Assembly: GCA_035573855.1 (NCBI GenBank)
Contig: DATLZU010000034.1
Coordinates: forward strand, 60,059 to 124,058
Source: DATLZU01 sp035573855
GTDB taxonomy: Bacteria; Nitrospirota; Nitrospiria; Nitrospirales; Nitrospiraceae
DNA length: 64,000 nt
Direction: 5' to 3'
Positions 25,262 through 33,440 of the stretch are shown piece by piece. The translations under genes and the position numbers were made by a program. Below the pieces are notes generated by a model, which was not told where the DNA came from, ran no database searches, and saw only the letters and a program-made list of their open reading frames with translations. Positions within the stretch are counted from its first letter, which is position 1. Each line of letters begins with the position of its first letter.

Positions 25262-25979
25262 GCCTGAACCGGCGGTGAACCGAAGTCACAGGCGCATCGG
25301 CGTCGTGTGCGCTGTGCTCGGGCTAGTCGGGAACGCCTTGCTCGTTGGATGCCAGTCCACCGAACCGGTTCACTCCAAAGTAGTGGTGGCGCCGTTGCCG
25401 CCCCCCAAAACTGTGGGGTCGCTGTGGCAGGAAGAAAACGGTCGCGCCTATCTCTACGAAGACCTGCGCGCGATGCGCGTCGGAGACATTCTGACGATTA
25501 AGATCGTGGAGAAGCACAGCGGGTCCAAAAGCGCCGACACCAAGGCCGAGCGGGAGTCGACGCTCACGAACGGACTGTCGGGCTCGGGAGTCGGCTATCT
25601 CGGCATTCCGGGATTCCGGTTGGGGGCCGAGGCCATGCGAGGGCTCGGCGTCGACGCCGAAGCCAAGAGTAAGTTCGGAGGCAAAGGCGCGACGAGCCGC
25701 GCGGATACGCTGACCGGCACGATCTCGGCGATGGTGACCGAGGTGTTGCCAAACGGCGATCTCCGCATCGAGGGCAGTCGGGAAGTGACGGTCAACAGTG
25801 AACGGCAGATGATGAAGATTGCCGGCGTCGTCCGCCGCGTCGATGTGGATACGAAAAACACCGTGCTCTCCACGGCCATTGCCGAAGCCCGGATCGAATA
25901 TTCGGGTCTGGGCGTGGTCGATGACGTGCAACGGCCGGGCTGGCTGGTGAGAATCTTAGACTGGATCTATCCATTCTGA
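25248..25979 (+). CDS. flgH: Flagellar L-ring lipoprotein FlgH
   Basis: Outer-membrane ring protein and evidence for a diderm envelope. The product carries a lipoprotein signal (VVCAVLGLVGNALLVGC, lipobox LVGC) followed by the FlgH core: GSLWQEENGRAYLYEDLRA, VGDILTIKIVEKHSG and the C-terminal VVRRVDVDTKNTVLS. GTG 25248, overlapping flgA by 14 bases and preceded by GGGAG, is preferred; GTG 25275 would give a shorter n-region. An upstream open frame to 25107 is an overlap artefact. Confidence 0.94.
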   Translation: MSTIEPEPAVNRSHRRIGVVCAVLGLVGNALLVGCQSTEPVHSKVVVAPLPPPKTVGSLWQEENGRAYLYEDLRAMRVGDILTIKIVEKHSGSKSADTKAERESTLTNGLSGSGVGYLGIPGFRLGAEAMRGLGVDAEAKSKFGGKGATSRADTLTGTISAMVTEVLPNGDLRIEGSREVTVNSERQMMKIAGVVRRVDVDTKNTVLSTAIAEARIEYSGLGVVDDVQRPGWLVRILDWIYPF

Positions 25980-26030
25980 GGAACGGCACGCGGTGTGAAG
26001 CCGGCAGCCAACCATAAGGATTTCACAGTT

Positions 26031-27188
26031 ATGAGCTTTACGCGATCGATTGTTCGCCGTTCGCTCGTTCTCTGCTGGGTGCTGCTTGCTGTCACCTCTG
26101 TCCTCTTTGGCGATACGGCCGAGGCCGTACGAATCAAGGACATCGGCACCTTCGAAGGTGTCCGCGAGAATCAGTTGATCGGGTACGGCCTTGTCGTCGG
26201 GTTGGACCGGACGGGCGACCAAGTGATCGGCGGTCAGTTCACCATCCAGGCGATGATGTCCATGCTCAACAAAATGGGCATCAACCTGGTGATCGATCCG
26301 ATCCAATTGCTGACGCGGAACATCGCTTCAGTGATGGTGACGGCCAAGCTGCCGCCCTTTGCCAAGCCCGGCATGACGCTCGATGCCGTCGTGTCGTCGA
26401 TGGCCAACGCGAAAAGCCTGCAGGGCGGGACCCTGCTGCTCACGCCGCTGAAGGCGCCGAATCAGCAAGTGTACGCCGTGGCTCAAGGACCGGTGTCGAT
26501 CGGCGGTTTCTTGGGAGGGGTCGGCGGCCCCGGCGGCGCGACGGTGACCAAGAACCACCAGGCCGCAGGAGTGGTGCCCGGCGGCGCGATCGTCGAGAAG
26601 GAAGTCGCCGTGGACATTCAGAACTGGGATTCTGTCTCGATTCTCCTCCGGTATGGTGATTTTACAACCGCCATTCGCACGGCCGAAGCGATCAACGCGG
26701 TGTTCGGCCCGGGCATGGCGGTGCCAGTCGATGCGGCGAGGGTGAAGGTCGCGCTTCCCGTCGGGTTTCATGGCCGTGTGGCCGAATATCTCGCGCAGAT
26801 CGAGGGATTGGACGTCGCGGTCGATGCGCCGGCCAAGGTTGTGGTAAACGAACGAACGGGCACTGTCGTGCTGGGCGAACATGTCCGGCTCTCGACGTGC
26901 GCCATCTCGCACGGCAATCTCACTATTTCCGTGAAGAGCACCCTCAACGTGTCGCAGCCGCCGGCCCCGGTCATCGGTTCAACAGGCGGCCAGACGACGG
27001 TGACGCCGGACGTACAGACCGAGGTCAAGGAACAGGAAGCGCGGCTAATGGTAGTGGACGAAACGGTGACGCTGGGGGATGTCGTGCGGGCGCTCAACGC
27101 CGTGGGCGTGACACCGCGTGACCTTGTGGCGATTCTGTCGGCGTTGAAGTCCGCCGGCGCGCTGCAGGCAAATCTGGAGATTATTTGA
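26031..27188 (+). CDS. flgI: Flagellar P-ring protein FlgI
   Basis: Forms the periplasmic P ring around the distal rod. The 385-aa product has a signal peptide (SLVLCWVLLAVTSVLFGDTAEA) and then the conserved VRIKDIGTFEGVRENQLIGY, VVGLDRTGDQ and NKMGINL segments, ending with TLGDVVRALNAVGVTPRDL and ILSALKSAGALQA. ATG 26031 follows AAGGAT; GTG 25995 is the alternative. Length is about the family norm. Confidence 0.97.
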   Translation: MSFTRSIVRRSLVLCWVLLAVTSVLFGDTAEAVRIKDIGTFEGVRENQLIGYGLVVGLDRTGDQVIGGQFTIQAMMSMLNKMGINLVIDPIQLLTRNIASVMVTAKLPPFAKPGMTLDAVVSSMANAKSLQGGTLLLTPLKAPNQQVYAVAQGPVSIGGFLGGVGGPGGATVTKNHQAAGVVPGGAIVEKEVAVDIQNWDSVSILLRYGDFTTAIRTAEAINAVFGPGMAVPVDAARVKVALPVGFHGRVAEYLAQIEGLDVAVDAPAKVVVNERTGTVVLGEHVRLSTCAISHGNLTISVKSTLNVSQPPAPVIGSTGGQTTVTPDVQTEVKEQEARLMVVDETVTLGDVVRALNAVGVTPRDLVAILSALKSAGALQANLEII

Positions 27189-27394
27189 ATGTCGCGCACG
27201 AGGCATGAGCCGGGAAGTTGGAATCGGGACCGTCACCGGTGGCGCGCGGCTTGCTTCACTGGGGAGCGAAGAGTCGGTGGGGCAGCGGGGTGCAGCGGGA
27301 GGTCGCGGAGCGGGCAAATCCGGTTCAACAAGCTGAACAGGCGCCGCGGGCTTCACGGGCGGAACGAGATGGGATCTGGACAGGAGGTCTATGA

Positions 27395-27979
27395 ATGGAC
27401 GGCGTACTGCTGCGAGACACAGGTTGGAAGTTGGCCGAACTCAGCGTGGGCTTCGCGGGAGACCAAGCGGGCCACATCCTTACCAGGAACGCTGCGGAGC
27501 CCAAGCGCCTGCGGGAGGCGGTGCAGGAATTCGAAGGGTATTTCATCGGGCAGGTGATGAAAGTGATGCGGGATACCGTCCCGACCGGACTGTTGGCGAA
27601 CAAAGCTGGCCGGTTGTTCTTTAGCTTGTATGACGAGGAGATCGGCCGACTGGCCGCTCAGGCCGGTGGCCTGGGGTTGGCCCATCTGATCGAGTTGCAT
27701 TACGCTCAGAAGTCCTTGGAATCGCAGGACAAAAAAGTGCTCAAGTCCGAGCCGAATGCTGCCGATACACAGACCGAGCAAGGAGACGCTTTGGCGGAAG
27801 TCGTCCTTCTGCCGCACGGTTCGTCTCTTCAGAAGCGAGAGCGAGAGGAGTTGAGCGATGCGTATTTCAGACCAAGGGCGGGCGAACGAGTTGGCGACTG
27901 TGCTGCTTGGCATCAAAGAGACGGAACGGGTCTCCGCCCACCGGCAGGCCGAAACGCCTGCCCGGCGGGATCAGGTTGA
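27395..27979 (+). CDS. flgJ: Rod-binding protein FlgJ (N-terminal domain type)
   Basis: Rod-capping protein of the single-domain type, without the muramidase domain of enteric FlgJ. Conserved core: REAVQEFEGYFIGQVMKVMR and LFFSLYDEEIGRLAAQAGGLGLA. An excellent AGGAGGT precedes the ATG. The frame runs to 27979 and overlaps flgM by 122 bases; the last 40 residues (Arg/Gly/Pro-rich) are read from the flgM region in another frame and look non-functional, so the natural end may be shorter or a frameshift may be present. A FliA-type promoter lies inside at 27741-27768. Confidence 0.88.
   Translation: MDGVLLRDTGWKLAELSVGFAGDQAGHILTRNAAEPKRLREAVQEFEGYFIGQVMKVMRDTVPTGLLANKAGRLFFSLYDEEIGRLAAQAGGLGLAHLIELHYAQKSLESQDKKVLKSEPNAADTQTEQGDALAEVVLLPHGSSLQKREREELSDAYFRPRAGERVGDCAAWHQRDGTGLRPPAGRNACPAGSG
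27741..27768 (+). promoter_or_regulatory. FliA (sigma-28)-type promoter of flgM, inside flgJ
   Basis: TCAAGTCC-N12-GCCGATAC, the same spacing and -10 element as the other FliA-type sites in this window. It ends 89 bases upstream of the flgM ATG. A late promoter for the anti-sigma factor in addition to read-through from the hook operon is the known logic of flgM control. Confidence 0.7.
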
Positions 27980-28160
27980 GATCTCTGAAACGGCCAAGGA
28001 GCTGCAACGGATCAAGAAGTTGGTGGATCAACCCGCTCCAGGCAGAGCCGAACGAATTGAAGAAATACGAAAGGCGATCGAGGCTGGTAGCTATGAGGTG
28101 AAGGGCAACCAGGTCGCCGACAAGATCATCCGGAACGTGCTCACCGAGGCGGTTCTCTGA
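27858..28160 (+). CDS. flgM: Anti-sigma-28 factor FlgM
   Basis: Small protein (100 aa) that holds FliA inactive until the hook is finished and FlgM is exported. The sequence has the family pattern: polar unstructured N-terminus, RRDQVEISETAKELQRIKKL, then RAERIEEIRKAIEAGSYEVK and ADKIIRNVLTEA, the sigma-binding helices. AGGAG at proper spacing precedes the ATG. It sits between flgJ and flgN. Confidence 0.95.
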   Translation: MRISDQGRANELATVLLGIKETERVSAHRQAETPARRDQVEISETAKELQRIKKLVDQPAPGRAERIEEIRKAIEAGSYEVKGNQVADKIIRNVLTEAVL

Positions 28161-28251
28161 CCCGCGCCTCCCAGCAAGGGGATCGCCTCCGAGCAGGATG
28201 CGCGGCCGGGAGCGTCCAGTTACTCAACCGATCTCGCTTGCGGGAACGAAC

Positions 28252-28755
28252 ATGCGGGCTACCCATTCGGCCATCACCCACCTCTTCGACCTCCTCGGTC
28301 GCGAAGAGACGCAATGCGATCTCCTGGAGAGGACCATCCTTGAGGAACGGGATGCTATCCGCAGACTGGCGATCGAGCGGTTCGCCACGATCAACGACGC
28401 CCGAACGAATGTTCTTCGGACCCTTCAATTTTTGGAAGAAGAGCGCGCTGCCCTCCTCGACCGCCTTGCCGAAGAGTGGGGGATCGACGGGCATGCAATG
28501 AGCCTATCGCAGCTCTGCGCGCGCCTCGATCCACCCGACGCACAAGGGCTTGAACGGCGCCATGAGCAGTTGGCCGCGAAAATTCGTCGCCTCCACTGCG
28601 AGATCGCGCTTAACGCCATGACGATCGCGGAGTTTCAGCGCGTGTTGCACGGCGGACTCCAGGCCTGGCAAGACGGGCGGGGTGGAGAGAGCCTGTATTC
28701 GGCGTCGGGCCGAGCCCGAACGGCTGACGCGGTTGTGGTCAGGCGGAGAGGATGA
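28252..28755 (+). CDS. flgN: Flagellar export chaperone FlgN
   Basis: Cytoplasmic chaperone for the hook-filament junction proteins FlgK and FlgL, encoded just downstream. The product (167 aa from ATG 28252; 185 aa from ATG 28198) is almost all helical, with the FlgN-like LFDLLGREETQCDLLERTIL and LRTLQFLEEERAALLDRL segments. The family is diverse; position between flgM and flgK supports the call. The start is uncertain. Confidence 0.85.
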   Translation: MRATHSAITHLFDLLGREETQCDLLERTILEERDAIRRLAIERFATINDARTNVLRTLQFLEEERAALLDRLAEEWGIDGHAMSLSQLCARLDPPDAQGLERRHEQLAAKIRRLHCEIALNAMTIAEFQRVLHGGLQAWQDGRGGESLYSASGRARTADAVVVRRRG

Positions 28756-28758
28756 CCC

Positions 28759-30783
28759 ATGGGGATCACGGGCCTGTTCGACATTGCGAAGAGCGCGTTG
28801 TACGTGGCACAACAGGGGCTCACGGTCACCGGGCATAATGTCGCCAACGTCAACACGCCGGGCTATTCGAAGCAGGAAGTGATGCTGAGCGAGAACCAAC
28901 CGGTGAACCTTCGGCCCGGGCAGGTCGGGACGGGAGTCCAGGTGACGCAGATTCGCCGGGCGGTCGATGCGTTTGTCAACCGTGCGCTCACGGATTCCTA
29001 TGAAAGCACCGGCCGGCTTGCCGTGTTGCGTAACGAGCTGTTCCGGCTTCAAAGTCTCTTCGCGGATTCCAATAATCAAGGACTTTCGGCGTTGCTAGAC
29101 GATTTTTTTAAGGCACTCTCGGATGTCGCGACCGCGCCGAGCCAGTCGGCCCCACGATCCGTGCTGTTGGCCAAGGCCGGAACGCTCGCCGGCGGTCTGC
29201 GCGAATCGGCCTTGTCGCTGAATCAGACACGCCTGGCTCTGAACGCCCAGGCCAAGCAGACGATTGCGGAGATCAATGCCCTGGCCGCACAGATCGCGGA
29301 TTTGAACGGTCGCATCGTCTCGGCGGAGGTGACCGGCCAAAACGCCAACGATTTGCGGGACCAACGGGACCGAGTCCTCAACGACCTGGCGCAACGGATC
29401 GCGGTGACGACGTTTGAAACCTCGACCGGCGCCGTGTCGGTCTTCATCGGCCAAGGGCTCTCGTTGGTCGAGGAGACCACGACCCGCAGCTTGACGGCCG
29501 TCGAAAACCTCGACAACGGCGGCCTGGCGGACGTCGGCTACGCTCTTAGCGGGACGAAGACCGCCTTGATCACGTCGCAGCTTTCCGATGGAAAGCTCTA
29601 CGGGTTGCTGCACGTCCGCGACGCGGTCATTCCGGATCTGCAACGCCGCCTCGATACCCTGGCTGCGGCTTTGATTAACGAAGTCAACCAAGTTCATCGC
29701 CTCGGCTACGGCCTCGACGGTTCGACCGGAGTGGACTTTTTCGTTCCGTTTTCCGTGACGACGGCGGGCAAGAGCGCAAACGCCGGGACCGGCGCGATCG
29801 GAAACGGCACCGTCGCCGCCAACAGTCTTCTGACGTTCCACGATTACGAAATTCGGTTTTCTTCGCCCACCACCTATTCCCTCGTCGACTCCAGCACGGG
29901 CGCATTTGTTCGAGGGAACTACACGGGCACTGTCGTCACGCCGCCGACGCCAGAGACGCCGATCTCGATCGTCACGGGCACGAACGACACGTTGACCGTG
30001 GCTGTGGATGGGGTGGCTTCGGGGACCATCACGTTGGCGGGCGCCGGGTCACCCGGCCGGCCTTATACCAGCGGGGCCGATTTAGCCTCGGAGCTGCAGA
30101 GCAAAATCAACGCGGATGCAGCCCTGAGCGCGGCGGGCAAGAGCGTCATCGTCACCTATGATCCGACGACCAACCGGTTCGTCATCACGTCCAATTCAGC
30201 CGATGCCGCCTCACACGTGGACGTCACCGGCGGCACGGCCCGCGCGGTGTTGGGCCTGCTGAGCGGAACTAGCACGGCCGCGTCAGGGACGTACAGCGGA
30301 CCGCAAAACTTCGTCGTCGACGGGCTCGCCGTAACCGTCACCGGCGTGCCGGCGGCCGGTGACGCCTTCACGTTCAATTCGCGCACCGATGCGGCCAAAC
30401 ATTTCACGGTTTCGCTGACCAACGGCCGGCAAGTCGCCGCCTCGTCGACGTTGGCGGGCCTTCCGGGAAACAACGCCAACCTCCTGGCGCTCGCAGCTCT
30501 GCAGGAGAAGCCCTTGGCCGGATTGGACGGCGTGACATTCAATGAAGCCTACCGGCAGGCGGCTGCGGATCTCGGGGTCGCCGCACAGGCGGCAGACCGA
30601 GAATTCCAAGCCCGCTCATTCGTGCAGGAACAACTCCAGACGTTCCGGGCGCAGGTTTCCGGCGTCTCGATCGATGAGGAGCTTGTCGCCATGCTGAAAT
30701 ATCAGCGGGCGTTCGACGCCGCCGCGAAGCTGATCGTCGTGGCGGACGAAATGCTGCAAACCTTGCTGGCACTCAAACGTTAG
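28759..30783 (+). CDS. flgK: Hook-filament junction protein FlgK (HAP1)
   Basis: Hook-associated protein 1. The 674-aa product has the conserved ends: GLFDIAKSALYVAQQGLTVT plus HNVANVNTPGYSKQEV at the N-terminus and SIDEELVAMLKYQRAFDAAAKL at the C-terminus. It is longer than the usual 450-550 aa because of inserted modules at about residues 360-590: an EIRFSS segment (29836 onward) and an IN-like repeat with LASELQSKINADAALSAAGKS (about 29965-30260), both also found in FlgL. The stop codon overlaps the flgL region. Confidence 0.96.
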   Translation: MGITGLFDIAKSALYVAQQGLTVTGHNVANVNTPGYSKQEVMLSENQPVNLRPGQVGTGVQVTQIRRAVDAFVNRALTDSYESTGRLAVLRNELFRLQSLFADSNNQGLSALLDDFFKALSDVATAPSQSAPRSVLLAKAGTLAGGLRESALSLNQTRLALNAQAKQTIAEINALAAQIADLNGRIVSAEVTGQNANDLRDQRDRVLNDLAQRIAVTTFETSTGAVSVFIGQGLSLVEETTTRSLTAVENLDNGGLADVGYALSGTKTALITSQLSDGKLYGLLHVRDAVIPDLQRRLDTLAAALINEVNQVHRLGYGLDGSTGVDFFVPFSVTTAGKSANAGTGAIGNGTVAANSLLTFHDYEIRFSSPTTYSLVDSSTGAFVRGNYTGTVVTPPTPETPISIVTGTNDTLTVAVDGVASGTITLAGAGSPGRPYTSGADLASELQSKINADAALSAAGKSVIVTYDPTTNRFVITSNSADAASHVDVTGGTARAVLGLLSGTSTAASGTYSGPQNFVVDGLAVTVTGVPAAGDAFTFNSRTDAAKHFTVSLTNGRQVAASSTLAGLPGNNANLLALAALQEKPLAGLDGVTFNEAYRQAAADLGVAAQAADREFQARSFVQEQLQTFRAQVSGVSIDEELVAMLKYQRAFDAAAKLIVVADEMLQTLLALKR

Positions 30784-30797
30784 TGGATTGGGGCGTC

Positions 30798-32564
30798 ATG
30801 CGCATCACGGAAACACAGCTCTTTTCTTTACTGACGAACAACCTCCAGCGAGCTCAAGCGCGGCTCCTGACGATCCAGGAACAGATCTCGACGGGCAAGC
30901 GGGTCATCCGACCCGCCGATGATCCGGCTGCTTTCAACGCCATCGTCTTCGACAAGACCCAGTTGGCGCAGATCGAGCAGCGCCTCAGGAATATCCAGTT
31001 TGCGACGACCAGGCTGGATCTCACGGATAAGGCGTTGAGCAGCGTGACCTCCGTCCTGGCGCGAGCGCAGGAACTCGCCGTGCGGCTGCGGAGCGATACG
31101 AACGGCGCGCCGGAACGCGCCGCCGGCGCGCGGGAAGTCCGCCAGCTCCTTCACGAGTTGCAGCAGATCGCCAACACGGAGCTTCGTGGCGAAGCGATCT
31201 TCGCTGGAACGGGCGCGCACGGCCGGGCCACCGGCGTGGAGATCGGAGAACCGGTTACCTTCAGCAACGGGGTGAACGACACCGTACAAGTCACGGTGGA
31301 CGGAGTCACCTCCGGCGTAATCGACTTGACCGACGGCGCGGAATCGTTCACCGGCGTCGAGCTAGCCGCCCGCCTGCAAAGCCGCATCAACGCCGATGCC
31401 GCACTCCGCGTGGCAGGCAAAAGCGTTACCGTCACCTTCGAGGGTGGGCGACTGGTGATCGTCTCCAACGGATATGGAGCAACATCAACCGTCCGCGTCG
31501 TCGCTGGCAGTGGACTCAGTGCCTTGGGATTCAACGGTGGGAGCACCACGACCGGTGCCGTCCCCTTCGCGCTTACCGCGACGATCCAGCCGGCCAGCTC
31601 GAACACTGGCCAAGGCCTGATCGCGCAGGGGCGTGTGACGGACCCGAGCCTCGCGACATTCGAAAACTACATGATTCGATTCAGCTCGGCGACCGCGTTT
31701 GACGTCTACAGCGTATCCGCGCCGGTGAGCGTCAGCCCCCGCGAAGCCAATATGGGAGGGGCAGGGGTAACCGATGCTGGTGTCGTCGATCCGACCGCTG
31801 TGACGCTGGACGCGTATGAAATTCGGTTCACGTCGACCGATCAGTTCGACATTGTCAACACGACGACGGGGGCGACGGTGTCCATGGCCAACACGTATCG
31901 GTCCGGCGAGGCGATCGACTTCGACGGGCTCCGGGTGGTTCTGAGCGACGGCCTTCGGGGCGCTCCCCGGAGCGGAGACCGCTTCGCGGTGACGTTGGAG
32001 GCGCGCGCGGTGTTGACGAACTGGACTTACGTGTCGGGCAGCCAGATAAGCTTTGAGGGCATCAATGTCTCCCTCGCCGATGGAGGATCGGGGCCGGCGG
32101 CGGGGGATCGGTTCAGCGTTGCGACCGGTGTCCAGTATCAAGGCAATAACGGGATCCAATACATCGAAACCGGAAGCGATCAGACGCTGCAGAGCAACGT
32201 ACCGGGCAGTCAGGCGTTCTCTGGTCCGACGGTGGATCTTTTTGACGCGATGGCTCGACTCTACGGAGCCCTGAATGGGAACTACCGGGGAGGAATCTCC
32301 CAGGCCTTGGCTGAGATCGAGGAGGCAGTCACGCAGATTGCCTCCATCCAAGGGGAAGCCGGAGCGCTGACCAATCGCCTGGAGATGACGGCCTCACGCC
32401 TCGACGCAACCAAGGGCTTCGTCACCGAGATGCTGTCACAGAACGAAGATGTGGATGTGGTCAAGGCGATTTCGGATCTCACGTTGCAACAATACGCGCT
32501 TGAAGCGGCCAGCCGAACCTTGACGACGATTTTTCATAGCTCGTTGCTGAAGTTTTTGCGGTAA
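30798..32564 (+). CDS. flgL: Hook-filament junction protein FlgL (HAP3), long form
   Basis: Hook-associated protein 3. The N-terminus (MRITETQLFSLLTNNLQRAQ, ISTGKRVIRPADDPAAFNA) and C-terminus (EDVDVVKAISDLTLQQYALEA) are typical, but at 588 aa it is clearly longer than the common 300-420. The extra middle contains an IN-like module (LAARLQSRINADAALRVAGKS) and at least two EIRFSS/EIRFTS repeats plus FDGL/FEGI-type units that resemble those in FlgK. ATG 30798 is chosen; GTG 30783 overlaps the flgK stop. csrA follows 12 bases after. Confidence 0.94.
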   Translation: MRITETQLFSLLTNNLQRAQARLLTIQEQISTGKRVIRPADDPAAFNAIVFDKTQLAQIEQRLRNIQFATTRLDLTDKALSSVTSVLARAQELAVRLRSDTNGAPERAAGAREVRQLLHELQQIANTELRGEAIFAGTGAHGRATGVEIGEPVTFSNGVNDTVQVTVDGVTSGVIDLTDGAESFTGVELAARLQSRINADAALRVAGKSVTVTFEGGRLVIVSNGYGATSTVRVVAGSGLSALGFNGGSTTTGAVPFALTATIQPASSNTGQGLIAQGRVTDPSLATFENYMIRFSSATAFDVYSVSAPVSVSPREANMGGAGVTDAGVVDPTAVTLDAYEIRFTSTDQFDIVNTTTGATVSMANTYRSGEAIDFDGLRVVLSDGLRGAPRSGDRFAVTLEARAVLTNWTYVSGSQISFEGINVSLADGGSGPAAGDRFSVATGVQYQGNNGIQYIETGSDQTLQSNVPGSQAFSGPTVDLFDAMARLYGALNGNYRGGISQALAEIEEAVTQIASIQGEAGALTNRLEMTASRLDATKGFVTEMLSQNEDVDVVKAISDLTLQQYALEAASRTLTTIFHSSLLKFLR

Positions 32565-32576
32565 AGGCTCAGCGCG

Positions 32577-32822
32577 ATGTTGGTGCTGACGAGAAGGCGG
32601 GGCGAGGGGATCACGGTGGGGCCGGATGTCCGGATCGTCGTGCTCGGCGTCAAAGGCGGTCAGGTCCGGTTGGGAATCCAAGCCCCTCTGCGCGTGGAAG
32701 TCCATCGCGAGGAGCTGTATGCCCGAATTCAGGAAGAGAACAGACTTGCGGCGTCGGCGAAGACCATTCCTCCGGAAGCCGTCAAGAGGCTCATTTCCGA
32801 ATTCGGCCGTCGGGGCCGATGA
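32577..32822 (+). CDS. csrA: Carbon storage/translation regulator CsrA
   Basis: RNA-binding dimer that recognises GGA motifs and represses or activates translation; in many flagellated bacteria it represses flagellin. The 81-aa product has MLVLTRRRGEGITVG, VRIVVLGVKGGQVRLGIQAP and VHREELYARIQEEN, all standard. It is followed by its antagonist fliW after 9 bases. GGA motifs are present in the fliC leader and in a putative small RNA of this window. Confidence 0.98.
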   Translation: MLVLTRRRGEGITVGPDVRIVVLGVKGGQVRLGIQAPLRVEVHREELYARIQEENRLAASAKTIPPEAVKRLISEFGRRGR

Positions 32823-32831
32823 AGGCTGCTC

Positions 32832-33305
32832 ATGAAGGTGACCTGTACCCGCTTCGGCACGCTCGATGTCCGCGATGAGATGGTCTGGACGTTTCCCTCC
32901 GGCATCCTGGGGTTTTCGGAGTGGACCAAATACATTCTCTTGGACCATGATACGGACGCACCGTTCAAATGGCTACAGTGCGTGGAGGAAGGAAGCCTGG
33001 CCTTCGTCATCATGGATCCGGCTCTGTTCAAGCCGGACTACCGGGCTGAGATTGTGGAAGAGGCGCTGGCCGAAATCAAAGCCCGGGACGCGGGCGATCT
33101 GGCGCTCATGACCATTCTGACGATTCCATCGGAGGATCCGACGGCCATCACCGCCAACCTGCGAGGACCGCTGCTGATGAATTGGCGCACCAGACTTTGC
33201 AAGCAACTGGTGCTGGACGAAACCTTTCCCACTCGCTATCCGATTTTGCATGCCGACTGCCGACCATCACCGCGCGCGACAGAAGTCTTGGTCTCCGGTC
33301 ATTAA
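32832..33305 (+). CDS. fliW: Flagellar assembly factor FliW
   Basis: Protein of 157 aa that binds CsrA and, alternatively, flagellin, so that flagellin translation is adjusted to export. Sequence has FPSGILGFSEWTKYILLDHD and PFKWLQCVEEGSLAFVIMDP, typical of FliW, and LTILTIPSEDPTAITANLRGP. Adjacent csrA-fliW is the usual pairing. It ends the operon; a long inverted repeat follows between fliW and the convergent gene. Confidence 0.97.
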   Translation: MKVTCTRFGTLDVRDEMVWTFPSGILGFSEWTKYILLDHDTDAPFKWLQCVEEGSLAFVIMDPALFKPDYRAEIVEEALAEIKARDAGDLALMTILTIPSEDPTAITANLRGPLLMNWRTRLCKQLVLDETFPTRYPILHADCRPSPRATEVLVSGH

Positions 33306-33347
33306 AGACCAAGAAAAGGAGTCACCAGAGAGAAGAGGGAGAAAGAG

Positions 33348-33428
33348 AAGAAAAGGGGTCGGGAGTCATTTTAAGCGTACAATGCATAGGAACGGTGGCG
33401 TGTTAAAAAGACTCCCGACCCTTTTCTT
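33348..33428. repeat. Long inverted repeat between convergent genes (dispersed repeat pair)
   Basis: Arms at 33348-33374 and 33403-33428 are near-perfect inverted copies (one base inserted, one mismatch) of a unit with core GACTCCCGACCC, with A/T-rich edges and a 28-nt spacer. It can fold into a long hairpin with T-rich 3' ends in both directions, so it may be a two-way terminator for fliW and the convergent regulator. The same unit occurs near 42414-42466 and at 43389, so this is a dispersed repeat of REP-like type. Confidence 0.65.
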
Positions 33429-33440
33429 CTGTGTTGGTCA

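Noticed and set aside
27189..27394. Possible short gene between flgI and flgJ
   Set aside because: Open frames here either overlap flgJ out of frame or are under 45 codons without a recognisable motif; treated as spacer.
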